64,000 nucleotides of DNA from Anaerolineae bacterium. Lineage in GTDB: Bacteria > Chloroflexota > Anaerolineae > Aggregatilineales > Aggregatilineaceae. The DNA lies in NCBI GenBank assembly GCA_016930015.1, contig JAFGHR010000038.1, positions 16,405 to 80,404 of the forward strand. The letters run 5' to 3'. Position 1 is the stretch's first letter. Each line of letters opens with the position of its first letter. The position numbers and the translations under genes are program-made. The notes beneath the pieces were generated by a model. The model worked only from the letters and a program-made list of their open reading frames with translations, was not told the origin of the DNA and made no database searches. Shown one piece after another: positions 9,641-18,412 of the stretch.

Positions 9641-10051
9641 TCAGACAGAGCCGTTCTTATCCACAAATTCAAACGCGATGCCTTCGAACGCCTTGATCGT
9701 TTCGTGGACCGGGCAGTGCAGGGCCGCACGCTTCACGGCTGTACCACGCTTGCCAACCTCACCGTTGGGGAGTTCGACATGCGCTTTGATGTTCACCAGG
9801 CGAGTGGGGTCGCTCACCTTTTCAAACGAAACCGAGACGGTCATACCCTCGGTATTGATGCCATGTTCATTACAATACGAAGCCGCGAACGCCCCAATAC
9901 ACGAACTGAGTGACGCGATAAACACCTGGGGTGGGGTAACGCCGCGATTACTGCCGCCCATGCTCTCCGGAACATCAATTGTCAAAGTATGACCATTTAT
10001 TGTGGTCTCGAACAACATATCACCTTTGTAAACAGTCTTGATCTCTGCCAT
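9641..10051 (-). CDS. OsmC/Ohr family peroxide-handling protein
   Basis: 136 aa from the ATG at 10051, chosen over the track start (10102) because AGGAGA lies 8 bases upstream and the fold starts at MAEIKTVYKG. OsmC/Ohr proteins are cytosolic dimers that reduce organic hydroperoxides through two cysteines. Both are visible: Cys in SLSSCIGAF on the long helix and Cys in ALHCPVHET. The length fits the OsmC-like subgroup. It is a monocistronic gene convergent with the MFS permease, and nothing nearby indicates a dedicated regulator. The exact reductant (thioredoxin, lipoyl protein or other) cannot be read from the sequence. Confidence 0.92.
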   Translation of the reverse strand: MAEIKTVYKGDMLFETTINGHTLTIDVPESMGGSNRGVTPPQVFIASLSSCIGAFAASYCNEHGINTEGMTVSVSFEKVSDPTRLVNIKAHVELPNGEVGKRGTAVKRAALHCPVHETIKAFEGIAFEFVDKNGSV

Positions 10052-10334
10052 CAGGCAATCTCCTGGTTGTTGGTATGTATGGTATTCCACTGCATGACAC
10101 AAGCCTAATGTGCATGGCGTACTATAAAAAGTGACATCCGTACTTTCCTTTGTGGTATTTTCACACGATATAACATTCGGCTTATGGATAGAAGTGGGAG
10201 CATTTTATGCCTGAAATTAAGGCACGGTTAAGCACGCATACACGATCTGATCGGCTGCACCATCAGCAAACCCGATCCAGATTGTGCTGCATCGTCGATT
10301 AGCGGTATAGGGAAACGTTCGGCTGTAAGAGGAT

Positions 10335-10366
10335 ACTCCGGAGTCTACCATGGTAGACTCCGGAGT
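10335..10366. repeat. Perfect 32-bp nested palindrome
   Basis: A perfect palindrome centred between 10350 and 10351, in the 365-base gap (10052-10416) between the OsmC gene and the third SH3-family gene. It is made of two copies of ACTCCGGAGT, each itself a palindrome, flanking a third palindrome, CTACCATGGTAG. As RNA it would form a long stem, but neither side has a T-run, so a simple intrinsic terminator is not obvious. It lies downstream of the gene at 10417-11676 and upstream of the OsmC gene. It could be a paired protein-binding site, a terminator of unusual form or a genomic repeat. The rest of the gap shows no convincing gene. Confidence 0.75.
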
Positions 10367-10416
10367 GTGTTGAGCGGGCTATTCTCGAAAATAATGTTCG
10401 GGCTTATCCAGGCCGT

Positions 10417-11676
10417 TTAGAACAGGTACCGGCAAATCTGTTCAGGAATATCACCCGAGTCACAATACTTGCGTGCCAGTTCAACAGCCTCAGAATCGCT
10501 GAACAAAAACTGGACCAGCACATTACCCAGTCCTGACGCTTGCAAGAGTGACGGAAGCGAGAAAATGTAATTCAGAATGCTGTCTGGCAGCTCTGAAAGC
10601 AGCGCGAGCAGTTCCAGGTCATTGGCCGACAAGGGCCGCAGCGCCGACCAGGGGCAAGACGGCGTCAGGTCATTTTCTTGCCGGTCCAATCCCAGGTTCA
10701 GCGGCGGGCCGAGGCATACAATCGACGTGAAACCAGGCGGGATGATCAGGGCATCGGCGGTATCCGGGTTGATAATCGCCACCCCCCACAACACCGTAAT
10801 CTTCATAGCGTCACCGGGTGGCAGCACCTGGAGAAGTATGGTTGAGCCAACGCGGATATCAACGTCATTGATCATGATATCGACCGGTGTATCTTTTGGC
10901 CCCTGAACCAGCAGCATCGAAGGCAGCGCCCGGGTGCAAGTTGGCGTGTCAAAGCTGTTCCTCAAATACGATTTCTGCATGGGGGTATAGGTGTTTTCGT
11001 CGATAACTGGCAGGCCGCTGGCATCGACTCCCGCGGCAAGCGTGTCCACGCCCACCCAGGCAGCATAGTTCTGCTGATCCGCATCCTTATAATGAACGCG
11101 CAGCCAGACACCATCAGGGCTGACACCATCGGCCTCAAGTGCTGTACCAGCAGCAACAGTGCCCAACATATCAGAATTCATATCAGCCTTACGATAGACA
11201 TTGGCCTGGCTTGCTGTTGTGACGGCCACTGTCTCGACAGGCAGCAGCGCTTCGGTGGGTTCAACCGCGTTCTCGATTTCAACGTCACCAATTCCGATAA
11301 ACATGACGTCGTCATCCTGGGCATTGTGGATGTTGGCCTTGACCTTCGTCACACTAACGCCCCACGTTGATTCCACCGGATCAACCGGTGAACCGGCCAC
11401 AACCGCCAACTCCAGCAGGTCGGTGCGATAGCCTGCTTCCTCAAAGAAACCTTCCGGCTCCTCAATACCCTCAACAAGCATGCCTGTTACGTCGTCAAAC
11501 CCCGCACATGCCGTGTTGCTTTCCATGTTGGCACAGTTCGTACCCAGATCAGATAACACACTAAGAATAAGTTGTGTGCAGGCATCAGTGCCGTCTTGTG
11601 CTTTTGCCGCTTGCGGCAGTGGCAGCACGGCAACCGCCACAAGCGCCACAATCAATACAAGGTGTCGGACACGCAT
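10417..11676 (-). CDS. Secreted SH3-like domain protein, divergent paralogue of the 1-2729 pair
   Basis: 419 aa from the ATG at 11676 (AAGGAG 8 bases upstream). The track start at 11796 adds 40 residues ahead of a clear signal peptide (VRHLVLIVALVAVAVLPLPQ, then AKAQDG). The N-domain DACTQL ... LGTNCANMESNTACAG matches the N-domain of the two proteins at the left edge. An SH3-like module follows (about 160-225, ANVYRKADMNSDMLGTV, GVWLRVHYKD). A beta segment with IPPGFTSIV corresponds to their FecR-like part. The C-terminus is different, with an alpha-helical Leu-rich stretch (about 345-390) and Cys residues near the end. Extracytoplasmic location is inferred and function is unknown. A third family member within 12 kb suggests lineage-specific expansion. 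Confidence 0.85.
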   Translation of the reverse strand: MRVRHLVLIVALVAVAVLPLPQAAKAQDGTDACTQLILSVLSDLGTNCANMESNTACAGFDDVTGMLVEGIEEPEGFFEEAGYRTDLLELAVVAGSPVDPVESTWGVSVTKVKANIHNAQDDDVMFIGIGDVEIENAVEPTEALLPVETVAVTTASQANVYRKADMNSDMLGTVAAGTALEADGVSPDGVWLRVHYKDADQQNYAAWVGVDTLAAGVDASGLPVIDENTYTPMQKSYLRNSFDTPTCTRALPSMLLVQGPKDTPVDIMINDVDIRVGSTILLQVLPPGDAMKITVLWGVAIINPDTADALIIPPGFTSIVCLGPPLNLGLDRQENDLTPSCPWSALRPLSANDLELLALLSELPDSILNYIFSLPSLLQASGLGNVLVQFLFSDSEAVELARKYCDSGDIPEQICRYLF

Positions 11677-12185
11677 TCGATAACTCCTTCCCCCATCTTC
11701 GCGCCAGAGAGTCAGCCCAATTACCCGGCATGAAGATTCATCTTGAAATGAATTTTCGAGACATGCTATTAAGCAGCTTAGATAATCATACACCATTATG
11801 GCACTATCATACCACCAAACACCAGCTTGGGGAATTCGGCATTAACAGCATAAACCAGACGATGACAAGTTGCAACGGATGCTGACGCCCGATACAATAA
11901 TTGCCGACATGTACCTCTGGCTATTTTAACATTTGTGGTGAGTGCACGCGTATCAAAACTTAATTTACTACGGTCCAAAAAACGATCAAACAGATTATTT
12001 AACAGTGGTACTGATTGTTAAAACTCAAACCGTGTTAAAGTATACGTTTTTTCCGGGTGTCTTTTTGATGAATTTTTTGTGAAATCGTCTAAAAAACTTG
12101 TTCAACTCTAGGGGAACCTAATAGAGTGCAGCCTGGTGTAATGCAGGGTGCAACCCACATGTCGTATTAAGATGGGAACAAACCT
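11677..12185. other. 509-base divergent intergenic region / leader of the exopolysaccharide genes
   Basis: AT-rich gap between divergently transcribed genes, so both promoters should lie here. TTGTTA at 12015-12020 followed by TATACG at 12041-12046 is a possible but over-spaced promoter pair. Near the start of the kinase gene are two small hairpins (CCTG...CAGG and GGGTGCAACCC, about 12132-12155). No coding region was found. The hairpins did not match a riboswitch class I could recognise. Confidence 0.3.
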
Positions 12186-13823
12186 ATGGAGCTTGTGGCA
12201 TATATCCGCCTGGTCAGAAAATGGTTCTGGCTAATCTTCCTGGGCGCATTTCTGGCGGGTGGGACTGCGTTTTTATACCGCAGCGGGCAGGATGATATTT
12301 ATCGTGCCAGGGTGACGATTGCGGTGGGCAGTTTCATCGAAGACCGTAACCCTAACACAAGCGAAATCAGAACAGGTGTTGAACTGGCCCAAACCTACGC
12401 TGTGCTGGCCAAGACCTCGAATGTAATCGAGTCCGCGGTGGAAGCTGGCAATTTCCCGGTGTGGCCGCCTGTGAGCACCAACGTCATTGCGGATACATCG
12501 CTGTTGGTCATCACGGTGACGTACACCGACCCGGTCCTGGCCGCCGACATGGCGAACGAGGTTGCTCGCCAACTCATTCTCAACAGCCCCAGCAACCTGA
12601 CCGCAGAACAACAAAACCAGATCGATCTGGCAAACACTGAGATCGAGCGACTGAACCAGCAGCTTCAGCAATCCCGGTTACAGCTCCAAGACATCGATGC
12701 TCAGCTAGAAGTAGCGACCGATATCAATGAAATGGAACGCCTGACAGAGCAGCGCAACATCATTGTGGGGCAGATCAACCAGGCGTCGGCCAACATTGCC
12801 GAATTCACAGCGACCATAGCCGATCTTCAAAAACGTACAAACTCGCTTGATATTGTAGAAGAAGCGCGTATTCCGTCCCGGCCAACAGGCAGCAGTGTTT
12901 TTTCAACTACGGTGCTCGGTATTGCCGTTGGGATTTCGTTAGCGGTTGGCGTTGTGCTGCTGTTGGAATATCTGGACGATACGATCCGCACTACGGAAGA
13001 AGCAACGCAGACCCTTGCACTGCCCACGCTGGCCGCGATTACCCGTTTTGGCAAAACGCGTGACAACTACCCGCAGCGCCTGATCACGTATCACGATCCG
13101 GGATCGCCCATTTCAGAAGAATACCGCACATTACGAACCAACTTGTTATTCTCCTCCAATGGCAGCACCTCCAGCGAATTCACCAAGGGTGTATACGTTA
13201 TCACCAGTCCCGGACCATCCGAGGGCAAGAGCGTCACCACGGCTAACCTGGCGGTTACCATGGCGATGGCCGGGTGGCGTGTGCTGTTGGTCGATACCGA
13301 CCTGCGACGACCGCGTGTCCACGAAGTCTTTAACCTGGATAACAGCATTGGCCTGTCAACGCTGCTTTCTGCCGAACCCAGCGAAACACCGGCAGATAAT
13401 TACGATTTGCCCCGTAACCTCAAAGAATGCCTTCAAGAAACGCAGATACCCGGCCTGCGCGTCATCACGAGCGGCTATATCCCACTGAATCCCACCGAGG
13501 TGTTGGGGTCGGTGTCGATGCAGCGCTGGTTCCAAGAATTCCGCGCGTCAAAAAACGTTGATATCATTCTTTTTGATACGCCGCCCTGCCTGGTGGTAGC
13601 CGATAGCTCGGTACTGGCGTCAGCGATCAAAGCCCCGGTGCTGCTGGTGATCGAAGCCGGGACCACCCGGCGCGGCGCGGCGCTACGAGCCAAAGAACAG
13701 TTCAACCAACTGGGTATCGAAATGGTTGGCGTTGTGCTAAACTCGGTGAATCCTAAAGAGCGGGGAGGATACGGGTATGGCTACAGCTACTACTATTACA
13801 GCGATTCGAATCCAAAGTCCTGA
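12186..13823 (+). CDS. Polysaccharide biosynthesis tyrosine autokinase (Wzz domain + BY-kinase)
   Basis: 545 aa. The N-terminal Wzz/chain-length-determinant part has a first membrane segment (about 14-31, WFWLIFLGAFLAGGTAF), a periplasmic coiled-coil region (about 140-215) and a second membrane segment (about 235-260). The cytoplasmic BY-kinase carries Walker A (GPSEGKSVTTANLA, about 343), Walker A' (VLLVDTDLRRPR, about 369) and Walker B (ILFDTPP, about 460). A tyrosine cluster at the C-terminus (GYGYGYSYYYYSD) is the usual autophosphorylation tail. Such proteins control the length and export of capsule or exopolysaccharide through phosphorylation cycles. The adjacent DUF4012 gene fits a surface-polymer role, but no glycosyltransferase or flippase gene is adjacent, so this is a small satellite locus. 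Confidence 0.95.
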   Translation: MELVAYIRLVRKWFWLIFLGAFLAGGTAFLYRSGQDDIYRARVTIAVGSFIEDRNPNTSEIRTGVELAQTYAVLAKTSNVIESAVEAGNFPVWPPVSTNVIADTSLLVITVTYTDPVLAADMANEVARQLILNSPSNLTAEQQNQIDLANTEIERLNQQLQQSRLQLQDIDAQLEVATDINEMERLTEQRNIIVGQINQASANIAEFTATIADLQKRTNSLDIVEEARIPSRPTGSSVFSTTVLGIAVGISLAVGVVLLLEYLDDTIRTTEEATQTLALPTLAAITRFGKTRDNYPQRLITYHDPGSPISEEYRTLRTNLLFSSNGSTSSEFTKGVYVITSPGPSEGKSVTTANLAVTMAMAGWRVLLVDTDLRRPRVHEVFNLDNSIGLSTLLSAEPSETPADNYDLPRNLKECLQETQIPGLRVITSGYIPLNPTEVLGSVSMQRWFQEFRASKNVDIILFDTPPCLVVADSSVLASAIKAPVLLVIEAGTTRRGAALRAKEQFNQLGIEMVGVVLNSVNPKERGGYGYGYSYYYYSDSNPKS

Positions 13824-13934
13824 CCAACCAACACGTGTCGCACGAATCACGTGATGCGACACCACAACCGCTCATCGCGCCAGACCTGACTTTGGGAACG
13901 CAACGCACCGCCTGCGTGACATTCCTCGATTTTT

Positions 13935-15989
13935 ATGTACAAAGATGCCAATATGACCAATGTCGAAACCGAAACCAGTTTTTTACCCGAAGCTATACAC
14001 GCAAACGGGCCACATCGCCGCCGCCACCGACGGTCCCGGCGTTTTCGATGGTTCAGACGCCTGAAAAGACGTATCACCAAGCTCAACTGGCGCGTGATGT
14101 TTATCATTCTGTTCACTGTCACCGCTATCGTAGTGATGAGCGGGTTGGTGCTGTCGATCAACGCCCGTAATGAAGTTAATGATTCGTGGGTCAGCCTCAG
14201 CCGGGTGCTGGATACAGTGAACAACAAACCCGGCACGGAGCTTACCCTGGCCGATTTCGAGCGGCTCCAGGCCAGTGTCAACGACCTGAATCGTAGTTTA
14301 GGCAAAGCTCGCGGCCAGACCTCGTTTTTGCGACCTCTGACTTTTTTGAGTGCCGATCTTGAGACACTGCTCCAAGCCCTGGATGCCACCCAGGAATTGA
14401 CTTTCGCGGCCAATGACACGCTCAGCGGTATCCAACCCGCCGTGTTTTTACTGACCGGAGGTGAGGAATCAGAAACGGTAGCGCCGCAGTTGTCAGCCGG
14501 AGAACGCATTGTCGAAAAACTGACGTTGGGCAGAGGCCGGTTCCTGACCGCAAACATACATCTGGCCAAAGCCAAAAACCTGATCGACAATTTTGACCTG
14601 GCTAATATTTCACCTGATCTGCTGGGCACGATTGATGGCTTGTCCCAATATCATTCACGCCTGCAAGACATCAATGAAATGCTGTTGAACTCGCCGGACC
14701 TGCTCACATCAGCGCTGGGCTTGTCACAAACTCAAACCTATCTCATCCTGTCGCAAAACAGCGATGAACTCCGCCCCTCCGGCGGTTATGTCAGCACCTA
14801 TGGATGGATGACCGTTCGTAATGGCCGCATCGTTGACTACGATTACAGCCCGACCACGATAACCAGTCCCAATCCACCACCGGAATCGATGGCGGCTGAC
14901 GTCGCAGTCCCCGAATGGTGGATTCAGTACGACCAACCCTTGTACGCGGCCTGGGATGGCAGTTGGTACGCCGATTTTCCGTCAACGGCACAAATGGCCG
15001 CCTGGTATTACGATGCAGGCGGTAATCCCCAATCGCCGGTTGATGGTGTGTTTTCCATTGACACGGTTGGCTTTGAGTACATCATGGAGGGGTTAGGCGG
15101 TGTTACCGTTCCGGAATATAACGAAACGATAACCTCCGACACGTTCCGGCAAGCCGTCTATCGTATTCGTGCCGAGGGTGAGGGCGAACTCCCACACAAG
15201 CAGTTTATCGCCGCCCTGTACCGCCAGATTCTTGAGGATTGGCAGTCACTCGACCAGGATCGCAGCACCAATCTGCGCGGCGCCGTGCTGAAGGCGCTGC
15301 AAGAAAAACACATCATGGTCTATTTCACCGATGCCGAACTCAACCGTGCATTTGAAATCCTGGGATGGTTGGGCCAGCAAAAACCGGGCCTGGATCAAGA
15401 TTACTTGATGGTGGCTGACGCCAATCTGGGCAACAAATCCAACCGGTCTGTACTGCGCCAGTTAACGTATGACGTGGAGATTATGCCCGACGGTTCACTG
15501 CATAGTCGTACTTCGGTTGCCTTTGACTACTCTGCACGCGTGGCCGAGCAGGACCCGGCTGTCCACCCGGCACATTACAACGACATCAACTACAACAACC
15601 GGATACAGGTATTCACACCCGCAGGCAGTATTCTAACCGGCTCAAAAAACCTGCGCTCGGACCCGGAAACCGTAAACAACGCCACGCATACCATTTTTAC
15701 AGCGCTAACACATGTGAACTATAACGAAAGTGAACGGTTCCAGTTTTCGTACAATTCGCCAGTCCTGGTTGAACCCTTTGGACCTTACCGCCGGTACAAG
15801 CTGATGATCCAGAAGCAGCCCGGCACGCTTAATGAGCCGATCAATGTCCAGGTCACACTCCCGGTTGGCACGTCAATTGTGAGTGTGAACCCTGAGCCTG
15901 CAACACGGTATCAGCTTGAGCAGCCCATTCTCGAATTTCGCCTCGATCTGTTAACTGACCAGGAAATCGAGATCATTTTTTCCAATTAA
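13935..15989 (+). CDS. DUF4012 domain-containing membrane protein
   Basis: 684 aa. A very basic cytoplasmic N-terminus (HRRRHRRSRRFRWFRRLKRR) precedes one membrane segment (about 55-77, VMFIILFTVTAIVVMSGLVL) and a large extracytoplasmic part. The DUF4012 core is recognised by SQNSDELRPSGGYVSTYG (about 272-290), FSIDTVGFEYIMEGLGG and VYFTDAELNRAFEILGW. DUF4012 proteins are recurrent in Actinobacteria and Chloroflexota polysaccharide loci. They resemble LytR-CpsA-Psr-type envelope proteins in context, but their reaction is not established. An alternative start seven codons in (13953) is possible, and neither start has a strong Shine-Dalgarno. The gene follows the tyrosine autokinase by 111 bases and ends at an intrinsic terminator. 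Confidence 0.88.
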   Translation: MYKDANMTNVETETSFLPEAIHANGPHRRRHRRSRRFRWFRRLKRRITKLNWRVMFIILFTVTAIVVMSGLVLSINARNEVNDSWVSLSRVLDTVNNKPGTELTLADFERLQASVNDLNRSLGKARGQTSFLRPLTFLSADLETLLQALDATQELTFAANDTLSGIQPAVFLLTGGEESETVAPQLSAGERIVEKLTLGRGRFLTANIHLAKAKNLIDNFDLANISPDLLGTIDGLSQYHSRLQDINEMLLNSPDLLTSALGLSQTQTYLILSQNSDELRPSGGYVSTYGWMTVRNGRIVDYDYSPTTITSPNPPPESMAADVAVPEWWIQYDQPLYAAWDGSWYADFPSTAQMAAWYYDAGGNPQSPVDGVFSIDTVGFEYIMEGLGGVTVPEYNETITSDTFRQAVYRIRAEGEGELPHKQFIAALYRQILEDWQSLDQDRSTNLRGAVLKALQEKHIMVYFTDAELNRAFEILGWLGQQKPGLDQDYLMVADANLGNKSNRSVLRQLTYDVEIMPDGSLHSRTSVAFDYSARVAEQDPAVHPAHYNDINYNNRIQVFTPAGSILTGSKNLRSDPETVNNATHTIFTALTHVNYNESERFQFSYNSPVLVEPFGPYRRYKLMIQKQPGTLNEPINVQVTLPVGTSIVSVNPEPATRYQLEQPILEFRLDLLTDQEIEIIFSN

Positions 15990-16014
15990 CCGTGTTCGCC
16001 AAACTTCGATTAAG

Positions 16015-16049
16015 GCATATCAGCGGATGCTCCGTTGGCATGCTTTTTT
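16015..16049 (+). terminator. Intrinsic terminator after the DUF4012 gene
   Basis: GCAT and CAGCGGA pair with TCCGTTG and ATGC around a TGC loop, followed directly by six T residues (16044-16049). It sits 25 bases past the DUF4012 stop codon. Confidence 0.65.
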
Positions 16050-16324
16050 AGCTTCATAACCTGGCAGGCTAACAGTTAAGATTAGCCAAGCTGCCCCATT
16101 CGGGCATATACTGTTAATCACAAATAAGGCGACAAGCTGCCCTTTTTACAGGGAAGTGTCGTTTTGCTGCTCACCGCCAAAACCGGCAGCATCCTGTCAA
16201 CCAACCTGGACAGATTGGTTTGGGACATGAGCAGACAGGCAGCTTGCGTGTCACATCGTGTATTCTCCCCATGCCACCGGCAGATATTCCGGTGTAATCA
16301 GGGGTTTCCAACGCGAGGACTTCC
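16050..16324. other. Noncoding gap with further hairpins upstream of the permease-like gene
   Basis: The 335-base gap between the DUF4012 gene and the next gene holds the terminator and then a second hairpin (GGCTAA 16067-16072 with TTAGCC 16082-16087). Several GCTGCC/GGCAGC segments between about 16090 and 16195 could pair with each other. No open reading frame or clear promoter was seen. The promoter of the following four-gene cluster should lie here. Confidence 0.35.
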
Positions 16325-17653
16325 ATGAATCGGTTACTCGGACTTCGGCCAGGTGAAACCCGGTTGGTGCTCATTTTAGGCTTTGTGCTGATGGGCAATT
16401 CGCTGGCGCTGTCGATGGCCAACGTGGTTTCGGTCAGCGGGTTTCTAAGCGAAGTAGGTGTCAATGAAATCCTGATCGTGTGGATTGTCGATCTTGCGCT
16501 GGTTGTGCTGGCTACGGGCCTGCAATCACTGATCGTGGACCGCTTTGACCGCGTGGCGCTGCTGCGCTGGATGGCCATTGGGTTTGCGCTGGTTTATGTC
16601 GGCCTGCGCACCATGTTTGTGCTGGATATTCCAAACTGGATCAACTATTCGGTCCTGTTCCTGCTGACCGAACAGCAGTACCTGTTTTTCCCGCTCATCT
16701 TCTGGATTCTGGCCAATGACGTTTTTGATATGGCCCAGTCAAAACGCCTGTTTCCACTGTTAACCACTGGAAACTTTGTCGGGCAAATCCTGGGGTTGGG
16801 ACTGGCTGCTTTTGCGCCGCGCTTTCTGGCACACTATGATCTGGCCTCTACCGAAATGCTGGCGTTTATTGCTGTCGTTTACCTGCTCGCCTTCATCATC
16901 ATTGATGAAGGACTGCGATCACTTGATGTCCGGCAAACCAAACATAAACCCGAAACCGTGCGCGAAGCCCTGACAGAGGGGTGGGGGTTTGTTCGCGAAG
17001 TGCCGTCGTTCCGCTACTTGATGATCGCCATCATGCTGCTGACGATCGCGTTTACCATCGTGGAGTTCCACTTTTTGTTTGTATCTGAGGATACCATCGA
17101 CAACGCGGACGACTTCCAGACCTTTTACAGCCTGTACAACATGGGCGCGACCCTGGCCGCCATCGTCATACAAACCCTGCTCACGCGCCGGATCATTAAC
17201 CGGATCACACTAAAAAACGCGTTTTTTATTTTCCCCGTTACCCTGGTGTGCGGCCTGAGTTGGCTTCTCGCCTGGCCGATGGGTATCATCAGCGCTCTGT
17301 TTGGTGTCGGCTTACCCCGCCTGGTGCGCGGTACCATCGGCGAAACAGCGCGTAAATCAATACAAGCCCTCGTGCCGCCGGAACGCCGGGGCCGGGTCAG
17401 CATGTTTATGGACAGTTACCTGTTTGCTGTAGGAGGTTTGATCGGTTCGGTGCTGGCCGGAGTCATCATTTTCTTAACCAAAGCGAACAACACCATTCCC
17501 TATTATGCGTATCTCACCGTCGCACTGGTTAGCACCATAGTGGCGATCTGGTTTACATTCAGGATGCGTTCAGTCTATGACGCCAGTTTGCTCAATTGGC
17601 GGCTGAAGCGGCGCCAACGCCGGGCGAATGTGCTGGACAAACTCAATTTCTAA
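16325..17653 (+). CDS. Permease-like integral membrane protein (MFS / nucleotide-carrier-like)
   Basis: 442 aa, about 12 hydrophobic segments. The N-terminus RPGETRLVLILGFVLMGNSLAL and the central ETARKSIQALVPPERRGRVS look like the membrane part of MFS or Npt/ADP-ATP-carrier-like proteins of Chloroflexota and cyanobacteria. In my recollection such proteins often carry regulatory domains, but none is attached here. A charged linker (about 200-220) separates the halves. The basic C-terminus (RLKRRQRRAN) should be cytoplasmic. Substrate is unknown. It is first in a same-strand cluster with a C39-like protein (43 bases on), a GNAT-like protein and a HAMP sensor, which suggests a regulatory rather than a catabolic setting. 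Confidence 0.75.
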   Translation: MNRLLGLRPGETRLVLILGFVLMGNSLALSMANVVSVSGFLSEVGVNEILIVWIVDLALVVLATGLQSLIVDRFDRVALLRWMAIGFALVYVGLRTMFVLDIPNWINYSVLFLLTEQQYLFFPLIFWILANDVFDMAQSKRLFPLLTTGNFVGQILGLGLAAFAPRFLAHYDLASTEMLAFIAVVYLLAFIIIDEGLRSLDVRQTKHKPETVREALTEGWGFVREVPSFRYLMIAIMLLTIAFTIVEFHFLFVSEDTIDNADDFQTFYSLYNMGATLAAIVIQTLLTRRIINRITLKNAFFIFPVTLVCGLSWLLAWPMGIISALFGVGLPRLVRGTIGETARKSIQALVPPERRGRVSMFMDSYLFAVGGLIGSVLAGVIIFLTKANNTIPYYAYLTVALVSTIVAIWFTFRMRSVYDASLLNWRLKRRQRRANVLDKLNF

Positions 17654-17696
17654 CGTTATGTGGTATTGAATTCTGGATTCGGATGAGAAGGGGTAG

Positions 17697-18350
17697 ATGT
17701 TGGCTCAATCGTTAATGGTACAACCGGTACGGCAGAAAGAAGCACATTGTGGTCCCGCTGCAATCGAGATGTTGTTTTCACACCATAACCTGGCTATTTC
17801 CCAGGAAACGATCGCACGTGCAGCGGGGATGGCTGACAGTATTGTTGATGCGGAGGGCATGCGCCTTGATGAACTTCGAGACGGTGTCCGGGCGCTGTTT
17901 CCCGATGGCGCTATGGTCCTGTTAGCCAAGTACCATTCCACTCTGGATGATATTGTGTGTCTGCTTGAGGAGTTCCGGCTCCCTGTTGGAATCGAATGGC
18001 AGGGCCGGTTTCGCTATCCTGACAACAGCATAGGCGAGCGGGGGCATTACAGTGTCCTGACCGGCGTAGACCTGGCGCGTGGTGTACTGACCATCGCCGA
18101 TCCTGAACCGAACAGCCTGTTAACCACTTCCGGCGAACTGGCGATCGATACATTTATACCGCGCTGGTGGGAAGTTGACAGCGTCCCCCAACCCGACCTC
18201 AGCGGGAATGCCTATGTCATACAAATGGAGCGTCTTACGTTTGTCGTAACACCAGCCGAAACGGTACAATCACTGCAACAGGTGGGCTTTGCACCTGCTT
18301 CATTATCGCTGGCGTGGAAATATTGTACGCCGCTAGAAGCCATCCCATGA
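17697..18350 (+). CDS. C39-like papain-fold cysteine peptidase domain protein
   Basis: 217 aa with a good Shine-Dalgarno (AAGGGG) before the ATG. The catalytic triad of a C39/papain-like fold can be placed: Cys in EAHCGPAAIEML (about 18), His in ERGHYSVLTGVD (about 115) and Asp in TIADPEPN (about 130). There is no signal peptide, no membrane segment and no ABC-exporter domain. It is therefore not a bacteriocin-processing exporter but a free C39_2-type protein, probably cytosolic. Peptidase activity is possible, but a transglutaminase-like or non-catalytic role is not excluded. It sits in the four-gene cluster 16325-20325 with short gaps. Confidence 0.78.
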   Translation: MLAQSLMVQPVRQKEAHCGPAAIEMLFSHHNLAISQETIARAAGMADSIVDAEGMRLDELRDGVRALFPDGAMVLLAKYHSTLDDIVCLLEEFRLPVGIEWQGRFRYPDNSIGERGHYSVLTGVDLARGVLTIADPEPNSLLTTSGELAIDTFIPRWWEVDSVPQPDLSGNAYVIQMERLTFVVTPAETVQSLQQVGFAPASLSLAWKYCTPLEAIP

Positions 18351-18412
18351 CGATCAAGATAAGAAGCTGTGATAGACTGGTAAGTACACGTGATAACCCC
18401 CTGAGGGAGGGG

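Noticed and set aside
10207-10303. Short plus-strand ORF of about 31 codons near 10207
   Set aside because: No family resemblance, Arg/His-rich composition and short length; likely chance.
12060-12180. Possible riboswitch in the leader of the tyrosine autokinase gene
   Set aside because: Two small hairpins are present but no conserved core of a c-di-GMP or other class that I know could be placed.
13801-13815. GATTCGAATCC, similar to a tRNA T-loop
   Set aside because: It is the coding end of the autokinase gene and no acceptor stem or anticodon arm surrounds it.
13847-14629. 260-aa minus-strand ORF
   Set aside because: Shadow of the DUF4012 gene, with low-complexity Ser/Arg composition and no ribosome site.
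17697-18350. Bacteriocin-type ABC exporter peptidase (C39) system
   Set aside because: The C39-like protein has no ABC or membrane domain and no leader-peptide precursor gene is nearby.
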